64,000 nt of DNA from Triglochin maritima (GCA_963682175.1 OY821771.1:26494201-26558200); one strand, 5' to 3'. Counted from the first letter of the stretch, positions 45,655 to 59,553 are shown. Notes: generated by a model not told the origin, from the sequence alone. Program-made: numbers and translations.

Positions 45655-46070
45655 TTAAAGCACCTCTCTCACCTTGATCAACACCACTCTCATATTTGTG
45701 ATTAAAGCGCCCACGTTTTAGTTCAACGTCTCTTGTTGATTCCAAGGTTGTAACTCCGGTTGGAGTGTTCTCCTGGGCGATGGAAGAAGTTCAACCATCA
45801 CGGGACTTGTTTGGGTCCTTGTGTTGTAATGAAGACTCGATCTCGGCCCGAAATAGAGATCGGATGAAGACGCAATCAGAGCTCAAGATCAAGCGAGTCT
45901 TGTAAGAAAAGACTAGGACCCGACTTGTGGGTGTCGAACCTCTTTACATAATTGTGTCTTTGTGGTTTGCGATGTTCTTTCACTAGTCTTTTAAATTGGC
46001 ATTTGCACTCCATCTAGTATATTCACCCTCTGAAAATATCTAGTAGTCCCATTTAGATCCTACAAACATC
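45655..46070 (+). mobile_element. Copia-type LTR 3' fragment
   Basis: It contains the copia LTR block shared with 60880-61248 and 62690-63017: GATCTCGGCCCGAA, GTCTTGTAAG, GACTAGGACCCG, GAACCTCTTTACAT, GTGGTTTGC and TATTCACCCTC...AGATCCTACAA. The rest of the LTR is missing on the left. Confidence 0.7.
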
Positions 46071-49000
46071 AACAACAACAATAATAATAAAGAAAAACAA
46101 ACCCAACTTTGGCTTTGACACTTAGTCCCTTATTAAAAGGAATGAACTTTCAATTAAAAACATAACAAAAGCAGACCACGTGGATCGAGATAATAGTGTT
46201 GTGATTGATCGTTTTAAATAACCGCAAGTGCACGGTGCCGGTGAAGACGCAACAAGTATGGGTCGGTCTACAGGGATCATGATTGTTCGGCTAAGAACTA
46301 ATTCCGTAATCGAATTGGCAAAAAAGATGGAGAAGGGAATTGATTTATCGTAATCTACACTACACTACACTACAATTAACTAAATGCAACTGCAACCTAG
46401 CTAACACTTAACATCTAATTTCAAGTTAGTGATGGAAGAATGGAAGGTGTCTAAAGATTATGGCAAACATCGATCAAACATTCACATAACTCATTATTAA
46501 GGTCAAACATGTATTTTAAACAACATTTAAGGCAATGCACTTAGATATGAGCACGAAGCATGAAACCATTTAAGAAACGACATTTTGTCAAACACCTAAT
46601 GAACATGTACTTTAAAAAAGTAAATCTACACATTAGAGTCTTAACCACCATATTCAATATAAAACAACAAAACACAACCACCATTAACCTATCCTACCAT
46701 CATCCCCACCTCCTAAGAGGTGGTTTAGCCACACAATTACATGAGTAGTAGAGAAGGAAGTGAGTGAAGATACTTACCAAGTAAAGGTTGCAACAATACA
46801 AAAAAAATCCAAAGCTTGAACACTAAATCTACTCCTAACCTATTCTAACCTACACTAATGGTGGGAAAAAAGAAAATAAAAGAGAAAGGAAAGGGTAGAG
46901 GGAGAGGTGGAATGGAGGCTACCCTCTCCTTACATGGGATTAAGGTACTAGATCTTCTTGATTAACTCAATCCAACGGTCAAGATGATTTCCCACGTTTT
47001 TCATCACTGAACCTGTCCTGATGTGGTTCATATATTGAATTCTGGATGTATATTTAGATTTCTCTCATCGAGCTATTCGATTTGAGTACCAATTCGAAGT
47101 AATTTGAACTTCTCTAGACTCGTGGAAGGACCTTTTAAGTCCATGCATCATTTCCATTGGGATTAGAGTCCAATTGGCTTTTTATTTGGTACATAATCCT
47201 TTAGTCTAGCCAAGTTATCTTTATTCCTGAAATACATATAAACATACTCGAGTAGCACTAGTAGAGGGTCAAAGTAAACAAATATATCATCTATATTACA
47301 CCTGATATACTACTAATCCAATACCCCTACACTTACCTTTTGCTAGTCCCGAGCAAACCAAAGAAAGAGAAAATATAGAAGAAAGGAAAATCATACGAAA
47401 AACAAGAAATTCTAACTCATTTTCGTAGGAATCATTGTTGCACTTAGCATGTGCAACAAGATGTTAAACCCCCTTGCCACGGAGGAGGAGGAGTGGTGTC
47501 TCCTGAGGGTTTTCAGCGGATATACCCACAAAATCTGAACATTGATGCATTATTCAACCTAGCAACATGAGTCGCAGGACTTACTTTTGTCGATCATTGG
47601 ACACAGTATCCTCCGGGTTGACACTATATGTGTATCCTGTCAACACATCTAGCCTAATGAATCATTCGTGCAAGTTAATTAAGGACTTAAGTGAAAGACA
47701 TAGGCAACCTTAACATTCTTATACAAAGTGTAAAGTCCATTAAGGTTCTCATTTGTATTACTTTTTTTCTCATTTCATATTTTTTTACTAGTTGATGTTT
47801 AATTATCTCAGGGTCAGGTTTCGTGCGTCATTGTCTATGAGCACTTACACTATCACGTACATCTTCCCCTAAAACTTCACATAGGGCGATCCCTAACACC
47901 TGTGTAACGGGAGTTCAGTCGATGCATCTGAAGTCAGATAACTCGAAAGCACCAGACACCAAATCCTCTCTCACCTAATTTCCCGAGTGATAGGAGTCGT
48001 GCGAGAAGAGAGAACATCATACTTAATTATTATTTCTTATCTACATGGGAACCAAAACCCCTACACTTAAGGTTTCACAACAAGAGTTTAAGGGTCCCTA
48101 ACTTCAACAAACTTCTTGATACTAATAGACACGAATTATTCGACTGACTAGGTTCAGAGTGGACTTCTTTATTTGTTTGAGTACTGAAACTCTATGATTA
48201 CTCTCCCCCGAGGGAAAATCGGAGTGCATCCTTATGACTATATAAGTCCTAAAGTCGGTGTACTAGATATCCTAATGCAACATGTTCAAATCAATTCTGG
48301 GAGCTTCCTTTTTACTTTGCCTCTCAACGGTTGTGCAAATGCTAAACACACGCAAAACCTACAACCATGTCCTCCCCATGTTTTGAGTCTTCTACCGCAA
48401 ACACATGAAGATTTTGAAAGAAATGAAAAATAAAGCACTAGGCAAACAAAATAAGACAAGTCGCCCAAGGATCATGGTATAATAGATATATCAATATAAA
48501 TTGTGGCACACCATCATGACCCTAACGATGCAAACAAAAACAAACAAAAGAAAATAAAAGAAAAGACTCGACTATATACACATGAAAAGCACCTTTCACA
48601 CTTACTTAATGTATTGTCCACAATGTATGGTAAATATGACCTACATGACATGCATAAGTAGAAAAGATCTCACCAAGGTTTAAGCACATAAAGAAAATTC
48701 CTTACACTTTGCACCTGTGAAACGAAGGGAGAGAAACAAGCAACCACAGAATGGATGGGTCCCAAAATGTGAACCCATCACCGCCCAACTTCGCAAGGTC
48801 GGGGCGAAACAAGATAATATTCATGTGGTTATCTCATTATTATTATTTTCATTTTGTCTTTTGTATTTTTTGTCTTCATATTTAATCATATTTACAAGAA
48901 GAGTATGCTCCCATTACATAAGTTCAATGCACCTGGAATGGGAACATGAGACCACGTGTGACTAAGATACTCATGTCGGACCCCACGTGGGTCTCACTAA

Positions 49001-49449
49001 TAGATATGTGGAAAGGTTCGTGAACCCAACATGGAGTCATGCGGGTCAAAATGTCAAACTCAAAGAGATCAAACCTTCCCAGCAATTTGTTGGAGAGCGA
49101 GAATGGGAATTGCTCTTTTCCCATTGCCGTAATATAAGCACGAACATCTATCCATACTCTCCAACCAATTGGTTGGTGTGAGAATGAATCTAGTAACATC
49201 ATAGGAAGAAACCGACACACCAACCTTACATAAAGTGGATCTATCACCCAAAATAACATTCAAGGACCTACCAACACTCTCCATATAATCATGAAAGACA
49301 TTTGTGATGCACCTTATGAGTCTCATGAAGACCAAAAGTGTCCGAGCGTGGAAGAGTCACATGGTCCTAAAAATATGGGAGTGTTTGGGAGATGCTCCTC
49401 CTCAATATGATGTTGGTCCTTGTAGGAATTGACACTAAGCTCAACAGGC

Positions 49450-50200
49450 TTAAAGGTCCACATTACGAGAATTAAAGGCACCTTCATGTGCCACATCAAG
49501 CTCAAACTCGTTAATATAATTAATCTCAACATGTTTTGTAACATCCACCACGTGTTCTTGGATTGGTATCTCAAGCTCCTTAGATTGAATAGGAATTTGA
49601 CTTTGAACAATTGTGCTTTGAATCTTTGCATGTGGTGGGGGTTCGATAGAAGGGGAGTCCTCACATTGACAGGAAAAGGCATCATCCTCACATTCACTCA
49701 ATTGTCATGCCAACTGGCTCACTTTCATTCTCAAATTTTCCAAGGAATTGAAATTGGACTGGATCAAACTATGAGTAGTTTGGATGAATGTGTGAAGGGT
49801 TTGTTCAATGGAATCAAATCTTGGGTCAATTGTGAGGTTCACTTCTTGGTCATTAAAATGTGGGACTTGGGTATTTGTATGTTGAGATTCATTCCATTGG
49901 TCTACATGTTGAGACTGGTATGGAGTTTGGAATAGAATAGGAGAATCATGTAGGGGATGAGATGACATGCATGATTTAAATCTGTCTTGGTAATCCCATG
50001 AAAAAATTTGGTGCTCACTCCATCATGAGTTATATGCATTGGCACATGGGTCATAATGTGGATAATAATAGTTGTTCCAAGATGATTCTTGAGGAGAACA
50101 AGCACACTCTGCGGAAACATGACTGCTTAACCCACACCAAACACATGATGATTTATAAAAATGGTTCATATGCCCAAGTGTTGAAAAAAAGAGTGGCAAT
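49450..50200 (-). pseudogene. Gag-like relic of the Athila-like element
   Basis: Minus-strand frames give SWNNYYYPHYDP-like Tyr/Trp/Asn-rich sequence, then a stretch ending FIQTTHSLIQSNFNSLENLR (near 49705-49770), which resembles the predicted coiled C-terminal part of Athila-type Gag before its end. An acidic, Glu-rich frame (49450-49701) follows. No zinc knuckle or protease motif is visible. Function beyond Gag-like cannot be stated. Confidence 0.5.
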
Positions 50201-50559
50201 TGTTGTTAAGATTTGGAATGAAAAGAGATGGTATACCATACATACAACAAGTTCCAAATATGAACAAAAGCACAAACCATAATTATGATGTGAGATGTAG
50301 AAAGACCTCACCAAGCCGCCGAATATGCGATTTGAAGGGTACCAATCAACTCACCAAGCTCCATTTTTTTCCAAGCAAGGATTCTCAATTTTATCCCTTT
50401 GGGTGTGATGTTGGCGTCAAATAAGAATTAAAAAAATGCTCCAATTTTTTTTTCTTGAACTCCAACAAATCCACTATTCCTGTAGGCTCAAGAAACAACA
50501 CAAAAAAACGTGAAATCCAATCGAAATATAAATAACTGCAAACCAAACAAAGTAATGAT

Positions 50560-50576
50560 CCCCGACAACGGTGCCA
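50560..50576 (-). other. Primer-binding site for tRNA-Asp
   Basis: The minus strand reads TGGCACCGTTGTCGGGG, two transitions from the standard TGGCGCCGTTGCCGGGG of Athila-type elements. It lies 6 bp from the right LTR. Confidence 0.8.
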
Positions 50577-51833
50577 AAAACTTGATTGATCGTTTTAAAT
50601 AACCGGAAATGCACGGCGTCGGTGAAGATGTGGCAAGTACGGGTCGGTCCACAGGGATCATGATGGTTTGGTTCAAAACTAATTCCGTAATCGAATTGGC
50701 AAAAAGGATGGAGAAGGGAATTGATTTATCGTAATCTTCAATACACTACAATTAACTAAATGCAACCTAGCTAACACTTAGAAGATGGGGACTATGGATT
50801 AGGCATAGATTAAGATTATGTGTGTAGTTGACATGAAGCATAAGTGGTGTCATTAGTGTCATGAAAGCATGGAAGGTACCTAAAGATTATGACAAACATC
50901 CATCAAACATTAACATCTAATTTCAAGTTAGTGATGGAAGAATGGAAGGTGTCTAAAGATTATGACAAACATCTATCAAAGATTCACATAACCCATTTTT
51001 AAGGTCAAATATGTATCTTAAACAACATTTAAGGCAATGCACTTAGATATGAGCACGAAACGTGAAACCATTTAAGAAACGACATTTCGTGAAACACCTA
51101 ACGAACATGTACCTTAAAGAAGTAGATCTACACATTAGAGTCTTAACCACCACATTCAATATAAAACAACAACACACAAGCACCATTAACTTATCCTACC
51201 ATCATCCCCATCTCCTAAGAGGTGGTTTAGCCACACAATTACATGAGAAGTAGTAGAGAAGGAAGTGAGTGAATATACCTACCAAATAAAGGTTGCAACA
51301 ATACAAAAGAGAAATCCAAAGCTTGAACACTAAATCTACTCCTAACCTATTCTAACCTACTCTAATGGTGGAAAAAAAGAAAATAGAAGAGAAGGGAAAT
51401 GGAAGAGAGAGAGGTGGAATGGAGGCTACCCTCTCTTTAAATAGAATTAAGGGACTAACTAGATCTTCTTGATTAACTCAATCCAACGGTCGAGATGATT
51501 TCCCACGTTTTTCATCACTGAACATGTCTTGATGTGGTTCATATATTGAATTCTGGATGTATATTTAGATTTCTCTCGTCGAGCTATTCGATTTTAGTAC
51601 CAATTCGAAGTAATTTGAACTTCTTCTCTAGACTCGTGGAGGGACCTTTTAAGTTCATGCATCATTTCCATCGGGATTAGAGTCCAATTGGCTTTTTATT
51701 TGGTACATAATCATTTATTCAAGCCAAGTTATCTTTATTCCTGAAATACATGTAAACATACTCGATTAGTACTGGTAGAGGGTCAAATTAAACAAATATA
51801 CCATTAATATTACACATGATATACTACTAATCA

Positions 51834-53454
51834 GGTTGTTACCTGGCCAATTAAACTCGCAGGTATAGGTATGTGTACGCTTTTTGTAGTCATTTAAATA
51901 CTTATACCCATACTCGCCTTACCCGGTTAATAAGTGGGGCGGGTAGGGTATGGCTCTACCCATACTTGTTTACACATTTACTCATTTAATATTTTAATTA
52001 TATTAATATATATTGAATATTAACACATTTATACCTTAATCTTTAACATAATATAAATATCTAACAATAATATGTAATATTTAATTGTTACATGTCTTGG
52101 AATTGAATTTAGACGAGTTAATCCAATAGAATTCACTTAATGTTGATACGAAACATGAGAGTCATATAATACTCATCATACCCGCTCCATACCCGTTTAT
52201 TAAATGAGTATGTGGTGGGTACGGGTACAACAAAACATAAAATAGGTATATACCCCCACCGATGGGTATGGATACGGATATGACCATACCCCCATACCCA
52301 ACCCATATACACCCCTCATGAAACGTATTCCATAGCTTCCCTCTCTTAATACATTGGTCTTGCTTGTCACAAGGGTAACCTGATGATATCATTTATTGGA
52401 ACACTGATAATATATTTTTATCATAACTCTAAGTATAGGTTGATTCAATGCAAACTCACATTAGAAATCAACTTCCCAACTCCCAAGTTTCAAGATCGAT
52501 ATAAATGGTACAAAGAAGCCCCAACACCAAACATAATAAAAAAAAGACAAAAAATAAAACCCAAAACATAACTGCTCGAAGTTATTGGGAAAGTTCTTCA
52601 TTGATCATTTATTTAAATAGGTGAAGGTGAATGCTAGCCGAAGTTGAGGAGTTGTTGGGGTGTTACCAAGCCACGGAAGGAGTTACAAAGGGTTATGATT
52701 ATTAGATCTCATTGTTGCCTTGGGAGGAGTTATTATGTGTCTTGATTGTTGGGATTTCAAAGTAGGAAGAATATGAAAGAAAGTAACTAAGAAGATGGAG
52801 AGGCATTTGATCGCAGGTTGAGATTTCTTATGCTTGAATTTAAGGGTTAAGATTCATGGAGATGTAAAAGGAAAGGACAATACCAAGTATTATATTAGAT
52901 TTACACTACATAAGTCTTCCTTAACATTATTTACTCGTGATTCCCCTTGGGTTCAGTTTGCATTCCCTTGTAATCTTACTTCAAAATTATCATCTGATTA
53001 TTCCAAGAGGATAGACAAAAACATCATGGTAGGAAAACAACTCTAAATATACTAACTCGGAAGGCCTACAGAGGAGTTCATCTCTATTAGTAGAACTAAA
53101 ATTAAACAAATTTTGCTAAACTGCCACTCGAAAACATCTTATTTCACAAAATATCATCACGTTATAGCTATTTTCTTTGATGTCACTCAAAAACATGGTT
53201 AACATCCAAAAAATGCCATTACATTTTCCAATTGTTGCATTTTTTCCACTCCATTAACTTTTTTCGTTAATGACTTAATTATTTCGTTAACGATGTTAGA
53301 AAATTACTATTTAGTTGTAAATTTTACATATTCACCCCTGAATAAGCTAACAAAGCTTTCTTTTTTTGTCTCTCTTCTTTCTCTTTCCTTTCTCTACTCT
53401 CTCCTTTTCCTCTCTTTCTCCTTCCTCTCTGTACTCTCTCCCAGAAATATTAGC
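51834..53454. other. AT-rich stretch, no gene recognised
   Basis: Repeated TACCCGxTTA and GGGTACGGGTA words at 51900-51970 and 52180-52310, ending in TACACCCCTCA, suggest the remains of a small transposon, perhaps hAT-like. Nothing else can be supported. Confidence 0.35.
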
Positions 53455-54660
53455 CTCCTCATGCATAATTATGAACTCTTCACTATGAAACCTGGTGAGA
53501 ACATAAGTGAGATGAAGACTCGATTCACTGAGATTACTAACTCTTTCAAAGTTCTTGGGTAGAAATTTCAGCGAAGGAGACATGCCGAGAAAGATTCTCC
53601 AGTCACTCACTGATGAAGGTGATAGCCATTGAAGAAGCATAAGATCTCTCCCAGCTAAAGGTGGAGGAGCTAATCGGCAACTTGATGGCATATGAGCTAC
53701 AAATGATGGACCAAAAGGAGAAAGAAGTATTCAAGAAGAAATCATAATTGGTGTTACACTTAATAGCCAATTTCAATGAACCAAAGAGGAGAAAAAGATG
53801 AGGATATTGAAGTCCTTAAGATTTCTCCAAATTTCTGAGGAAAGATAAAGGGAGAAAGAAAGAAGAGAAAAGGAAAGAAGGAGAAAAATAGGGGAGAAGG
53901 TGAGAAATGAAAATGAGAAAAAAAGAAAAAAAAGGAAACGAAAAGGAGCATAAGAGCAAGAAAAAGGGAGAGAGTAAGAAGTTCACAAGGGTACATATGA
54001 TGAGACATCATCCTTCATCTTCATCACCAAGGGAAGTTGCCCGCATGTGCTTCATAACATTAGAGGACGAAGAATTAAGGTATCCTCTAATTCTTGCTCT
54101 AGCCATAGTTCTAGTTTTAGTTCTAACAATAATTAATATTCTTTTGATGAGCTACAAAATGCATTTCATGACTAGTTGATAAATATGAGTCCATTTCTGA
54201 AAAGAACAAACTAGCTAGGAAGCAATTAGGTGATCTTCAATGCCAAATTGAATCTATCATGAATGAAAAAGAATGAGGTGTTTGCTAGACATGATACACT
54301 TGCATTAGAACTTGATAGTCTAAAACAACACTCATTGATGTTGAACAAATAGATTTTAAGGAATGCAATGTTAAATTAAGAAAAGATCTAGAGAAGTTTA
54401 CCAAAGGAAAGAAAATGCTTGACATGTTCTTAAGTAGTCAAAAACAATCCTTAGATTAACATGGTTTGGGATACAATGCAAATTTCAAAAATCATATAGT
54501 TCATACTACTTTGAATGTAAAGCACTTCTTTGTGAAACAAGTTCCTCAAGTATTTGGGCTCCCAAAACCAAAATAGTTTGGGTACCAAAGACTAACATTC
54601 ATGGACCCAAGGTAGTTTGGGTACCAAAATCTTCACCTGTAGGTACTTAGAAGGAGGATG
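53455..54660 (+). pseudogene. Copia (SIRE-like) gag and early pol relic
   Basis: The gag block MHNYELFTMKPGENISEMKT plus RFTEITNSFKVLG matches the UBN2-type gag of plant copia elements, as at 61700-61930 and 63430-63670. A long charged Lys/Glu region follows. Near 54560-54640 the phrase VWVPK appears three times (KPKIVWVPKT, GPKVVWVPKS), as in the linker of SIRE-type polyproteins. Stops and frame changes are frequent and no protease, integrase or RT follows. Confidence 0.7.
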
Positions 54661-55245
54661 ATCAGTAGCCATCAACTCAAACAAGAAAAGATTGATCCCA
54701 AGCTTCAAGTCAACATTTGGATCGAACTCACAAAGCTGGTTTTGCTATCAAAAGGAGAATATAACCAAGTGAGGATCAATAGTTGAGTAATATTTTTCAA
54801 TCCTTTTATTCATGTTGAATTGGTTCAAATCTATAAAATTGAATGCATGTTTGTCATATCATATCATTCATTGCACATTTGATCTTGAATTTGAGAAAAT
54901 GCATGCTTTTAGGCCTAATTATTGATTATTAAAGCAAAATGCAAATTAGTCTTAATGATATGGGGAGCATATTGAATATCTTCATGTGATTATGTGGGGA
55001 GAAGAATTGTTTTAGTAATGGGGGGAAATACCATCCTTTGCATTTCATGCCTTATATGTTTAATTTTGATTGATATAAAAAGAGGGGGATAAATTGAAGT
55101 TGAGCTTCAATTGATTCTAACTATGCACATTGATAGGGGGCGTCATATACGTGCATAGTTTATATATAAAAAGAGGGGAGAATACAATCTAAAGTTCAAG
55201 TAATAAGAAATTGGTTTGCCAGCATAAAAAATAAGAGATTGTTGG
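54661..55245 (+). other. Non-coding interior of the copia relic, with polypurine tract
   Basis: AT-rich sequence with purine-rich runs (AAAAAGAGGGGGATAA near 55078 and AAAAAGAGGGGAGAA near 55170) that resemble the polypurine tracts found before SIRE-type 3' LTRs. The LTR start follows at 55246. Confidence 0.5.
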
Positions 55246-55440
55246 CTTTTAGGCTTTAATCATGTTAATTTTGAAATCAACCTAATCTTAATCACAATCA
55301 AATTGAGTCAACCACATTGCATGCAATGCAGATATACTTGTATTGTGCATACTTTTATCTTAATAGGTGATCAAGACACAAGGGAAAGAGATTTAAGTCA
55401 AGACATCTAATTAAACTTTTGAAGACATGTAATTTTATCC
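55246..55440 (+). mobile_element. Copia-type LTR 5' fragment
   Basis: It starts TGTTGGCTTTTAGGC, the same beginning as the solo LTR at 59617, and continues for about 190 bp before the similarity is lost near 55440. Confidence 0.6.
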
Positions 55441-55579
55441 TTATTTGAATCATTATGAACCTTTGTAAGTTTGAAGGTATCTCTTGGAATATCCATCAAC
55501 ATGCACTATAGGTTCCATCTAGAAGTCACACACAAAATGTCACGTTATTTGTACTTTAATAGATCTTTTATAACATAGC

Positions 55580-56690
55580 CGGAAAATCTCACAAACTCAA
55601 CTTCAGTCTGCCTGTCCAAATCTGTCATCGGCCTTTTGTAAACTTTTCCAAAATTATGAAGTGAATTGGGAGTCACGCTTAGACACAATGGATGCTGGAA
55701 CCCCATGAAGCCTTATTATTTCCTTAATAAAATAATTAGCTAAATGTAGTAAGGAAGAATTCACATGTAAAGGTAAGAGGTGAGCAGATTTTATCAGTCT
55801 TTTTTCCATCATCACCAAAATCATGTCATTTCCTTTTTGAGTTTGGGGAAGTCGTACTAAGAAATCCATTGTGATATGTTCCTACTTTCATTCTGGAATC
55901 GGCAAAGGTTGCAACTTCCGACTAAGTGTTGATGTTCGGCCATTACTTGTTGACACCAAACATTTTGCTACATAGCTAGCCTACTATTTCTTTCTTCAGA
56001 TTCTTCCACCAAAAATTACCTTTCAGGTCTTTGTAAATCTTGATTCCCCACGGTGAATAGCTAATTTTGACCTATGTGCCTCATTGAGAAGTCATTCTTT
56101 CAACTCTGCATTATTTCACAGACATAACGTACCTTGAAATCTCACTAATCCATCAATCCCTAGAGAAAAGTTTGAATCTCTACCTGAAGGTATCTTCTTT
56201 TATTAGTACTAGGAGGTATGGATCTGCCTTTTGAGCCTCAAAAAATTCCTGCACTATTGTTGGTTGGACACCAATATTTTCTATTAGTCCACGAGAATTT
56301 ACAGGTACTCTGTAAGATCACATCTACTCATTTCTTGTATGACCTGCCACTCTTTTATCATAGTATGAGTTTCTATACTTATAAAGGTTTTCAACTCAAA
56401 GCATCAAACACAACGTTGGCCTTTCCAGGTTCCTGCATAATACCACAATTACAGTCCTTTAGTAATTCTGACCATTTTCTCTATCTCATATCTGATTCCT
56501 TCTTTGTGAAATGTACTTCAAATTTTTGTGATCAGTATAAATTTTAAAAAAATTCACCATAAAGATACCGCCTCAAATGTTCAGTGCAAAAACTATAACG
56601 GCTAATTATAAGTCACGAGTGGGATAGTTCTACTCAAAATTCTTCAACTGCGTTGAAGCATATGCTACCACCATCTCTCTTAGGATGGAT
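55580..56690 (-). pseudogene. Ty3/gypsy RNase H and integrase relic
   Basis: On the minus strand, fragments follow gypsy order from high to low plus coordinates: an RNase H piece (AYASTQLKNFE, then LAVIVFALN and YTDHKNLKY) near 56690-56520, an integrase zinc-finger region near 56030-55940, and the integrase core at 55869-55654 with MDFLVRLP (first Asp) and IVSKRDSQFTS (second Asp in a changed context). Many stops occur. The sequence is distinct from the chromovirus copies in this window, so it is a different family. Confidence 0.7.
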
Positions 56691-56734
56691 GCTCAAGAGT
56701 CAAGACTAATTAAATTTTAATGCAACTAATTGTT

Positions 56735-57580
56735 GTAGTAATGATGCACAGTGGGAATTAAGAGAAGAAGTAGAAACAAGGAGACCACAAATGACACTGG
56801 GAATTTTATAAAGGTTCGGCAATTCACCTGGGTCATAGTCCTGTCTTACAAGACTTGCTTAACTTCGAACTTCTCTTGCGTTTTCACTAATCTAATCTCT
56901 GTTCCGATCCGAGATCAAGCTTTTACAACGTACGCTCATGAACACCCCTCGCCGAATCTGATTTTCCTCTCACAACCCGAGAGAAGGTTTCCTCAAAGCT
57001 GTACAACCTTGGTGATTCTTGGATATGGAAGTTGAATTACAATACAATCACTCTAACTTGACACACTTGTTTAGGATATGAAACTGCACTCACAAATATA
57101 AGATTTAGGTTTTGAGTGGGGGAATAAAGTTAAAACATGAAACTTTAAAGCTTGAAGTTGTAGCACTTGAACACTAATGAAAGCTCTTGAGAATTGATGT
57201 AATAATTACTCGAGTGTAAGAACTCATATTTATAGGTTGTCAAAGTTTCATAGATGTAGGGAAATGTTTGGGGTGATTTGGTCAACTTTGGAATATATAG
57301 CAAAATGTTGATCCCGCTAGAGACAAATTTAGGATGACCAGAAATAGTGTTCGTCGTCTGAATTAGGAAAAAAACTGATTTAGTGGACAATAAAATGCAG
57401 TTTGATCGTCCTAAGATATTTCGGTCATCCAAAATACTAAAGTTGGGTTTTCCGAATTTCGGAATGGATGTCCGAATTAAAGGTCGAATACTTCGATCTC
57501 ATTATGGTTTTCTCATCCCATTAAGTATCATCTTCCTTTCCTTTCTAATTTACATTGTAATACCCTCTTGAGAAACAAAA
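56735..57580 (-). mobile_element. Copia-type LTR fragment, minus orientation
   Basis: It shares AAAGGTTCGGC, CAAGACTTGCTTAACTTCG, CCGAGATCAAGC and CTCACAACCCGAGAG with the other copia LTRs, on the opposite strand. Words such as CGGTCATCC, GATCGTCC and GGATGACC at 57325-57490 may be decayed CGGTCGACC sites. Boundaries are approximate. Confidence 0.6.
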
Positions 57581-58500
57581 ATAAATTGAACGCAACAGGA
57601 AAAATTGGAAAAAAAGAGAATTGCAGACCCATACTTTCCGTATCATCACCAACACTCTTGCAATTACAATTAATTTTAAATCATACCATGTTGTTTGGCA
57701 TTGGTGCTTTTGGGGAGACAATGTAACATCTTCATTCTCTTCTTCTATAAAGAAAGCAGAATAAATGTTTTTTGGTGGTTTTCGTTTTCTTTTATTTTTG
57801 GCTATTTTAAAAGGTTAATAACTTGTCAAACATTTTTAAAGAAAGCAGAATGTTGGACTCGATCTTTGGCGTAAACATAAGCCATTTGATTTTGCATATC
57901 ATTGGGCGTGGTGTATTCATCATCTTTGGATTCTTTTTCATCCTATCGTTCAAATTGTGCATGACTTGTATTGTTAAAGTATTTTTAATTTTCAAATGGT
58001 CTTAAAATTTGTAAAACACAATAAATGGGTTAATCAACATTTTCTTAAATTTAAAATCCAAATGATTGATTCGTTATATATTTGGGTCATTCATCGTCAA
58101 GGTATGCTGTATTCAACCATCGTCTTGTGTTTTTGTTTAATTTTCCTTGTGATGGCTGAAGAAGGTTTGTTGACTTAGTATTAAATAACTTTATCTTGAG
58201 TTATCACAACTTAATTCAACATTCAATGCATCACATACGTCAAATATTGACCAAAATCGATCCCATGAATTGCATAGATACAATATCATGGATGAATGGA
58301 TACATACAATATGTGGATATATTGTGCAAATCTTAATTAAAAGAGCATTGTGGGTGCTGACTCAATATATGTTACAAAACTTGTTGATGACATGTAATTT
58401 TCAATTTATTTCACTCCTAAAAGAATACATAAACTTGAGCAAATGGATGTTGCATTCACATAAACACACATACCAATATACTAAGGATCCATACTAAAAT
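57581..58500. other. AT-rich stretch, nothing recognised
   Basis: No coding block, repeat end or RNA gene was seen here. Confidence 0.5.
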
Positions 58501-58509
58501 CACAATTCA

Positions 58510-59553
58510 ATATTGAAATTTCTACTGGTTCATTTGCATCAACTGAGATCTAGTCCTGTCCTTCAGTCTATATCAAGAATTTCACTCGTATGATCTCAAC
58601 TCCAGATCAAGATTGTGCCTTCTTCACTACCATCTAGCAAACACACTCGCCTAGCTTGAAGTCGAAGGTAGATGTAAAGCTAATTACAACTCTTGTATCG
58701 AATGCATGACTTTCAAATACCTTCATGGGAAGCACTTGTATAAGATGGTAATAAAATTAACAAATGGTTGAGAGTGAACGAGAGTATGAATGAGGGTTTT
58801 GAATGTGAGATAGTTGAACGAAGTGTGAGCTGTAGGATTTAAATGGCCCTAAGTGAGGTCTCGAGGGAAGGTGAATAAACTAATGCAATGTTAATGGCAA
58901 ATCAAAATGCAATAAGGAAGAGAATAACAAAACAAAAAGAACACAACAATATAAAGAGGTTCGACACCCCAACCAAGTCATAATCGTTTTAGAAGCCCCG
59001 CTCAAACCGTGAGCCCCACTTGCGTCTGTACTAACTGATTCAAGTTCCGAACAGATCAAGCCTTGTATAGCTAGCACAAGCAAATGTCACTCTCCAATGC
59101 TTGAATATTCTCTCACAACCTAGGAGATTGCCCCAACCTTAAGCTACAACCTTCTTTGAAAAATTTGGGACTCTAACTGAGCAATTGAGAGGATTTGGCG
59201 ATGGAGACTTGAAATGGTGGAAATTGATTTGAAGAACAATGTAGGAAGTGATTTTTTGATCTCAAGAATGTGTGAATGATTTAGATTGCAAGAAGGATGC
59301 TAGTTAGGGTCTAAAACACTAATATTTATTGGCTTAGAGGAGATATACCATTGGGTAAAAGACAAAAGAGATGGTGAAGCAACCGACAAATGAAAGCAAA
59401 AGAGATGTGACAGTTGGGTGCCAGACGGTCGACCGTTACATGACTTTCGTCTAACCGTTTGCTTAAAACTTAAGTGAACAATTGAATGAAGTTGTATATT
59501 GTCAATCTTGCAAAGTTTAGGCTTAGAGTAATTTTGTCTTTTGACTAGGCAGA
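58510..59553 (-). mobile_element. Two copia-type LTR fragments, minus orientation
   Basis: A first piece (about 58530-58860) and a second (about 58890-59553) each contain the GAT(C/T)-rich LTR block with AGGTTCGACACC or ATCTAGTCCTGTC, CAGATCAAG and CTCACAACC on the reverse strand. The second has one perfect CGGTCGACCG at about 59427 and a variant 30 bp later. They look like separate, partly deleted insertions. Confidence 0.55.

Larger units (their letters stand above)
46202..51833 (-). mobile_element. Athila-like gypsy retrotransposon, gag-only (non-autonomous), minus strand
   Basis: The LTRs are at 46202-47320 and 50583-51833. Both read TGATTGATCGTTTTAAATAACC at the left and end TACTACTAATC(C)A. 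Flanks TGTTG (46197-46201) and GGTTG (51834-51838) differ by one base, a likely TSD. On the minus strand the primer site TGGCACCGTTGTCGGGG (plus 50560-50576) is complementary to tRNA-Asp, as in Athila-type elements, and a purine-rich GTGTAGGGGTATT lies next to the left LTR. The 3.2-kb interior has a gag-like relic but no recognisable pol. The right LTR has about 130 bp (near 50780-50930) absent from the left. Confidence 0.8.

Noticed and set aside
38997..52316. TAGGGGTGTCAAC at 38997 and TACACCCCTCA near 52309 as the two ends of one hAT-type element
   Set aside because: They are 13 kb apart with several complete unrelated elements between, no transposase is seen, and no 8-bp TSD matches.
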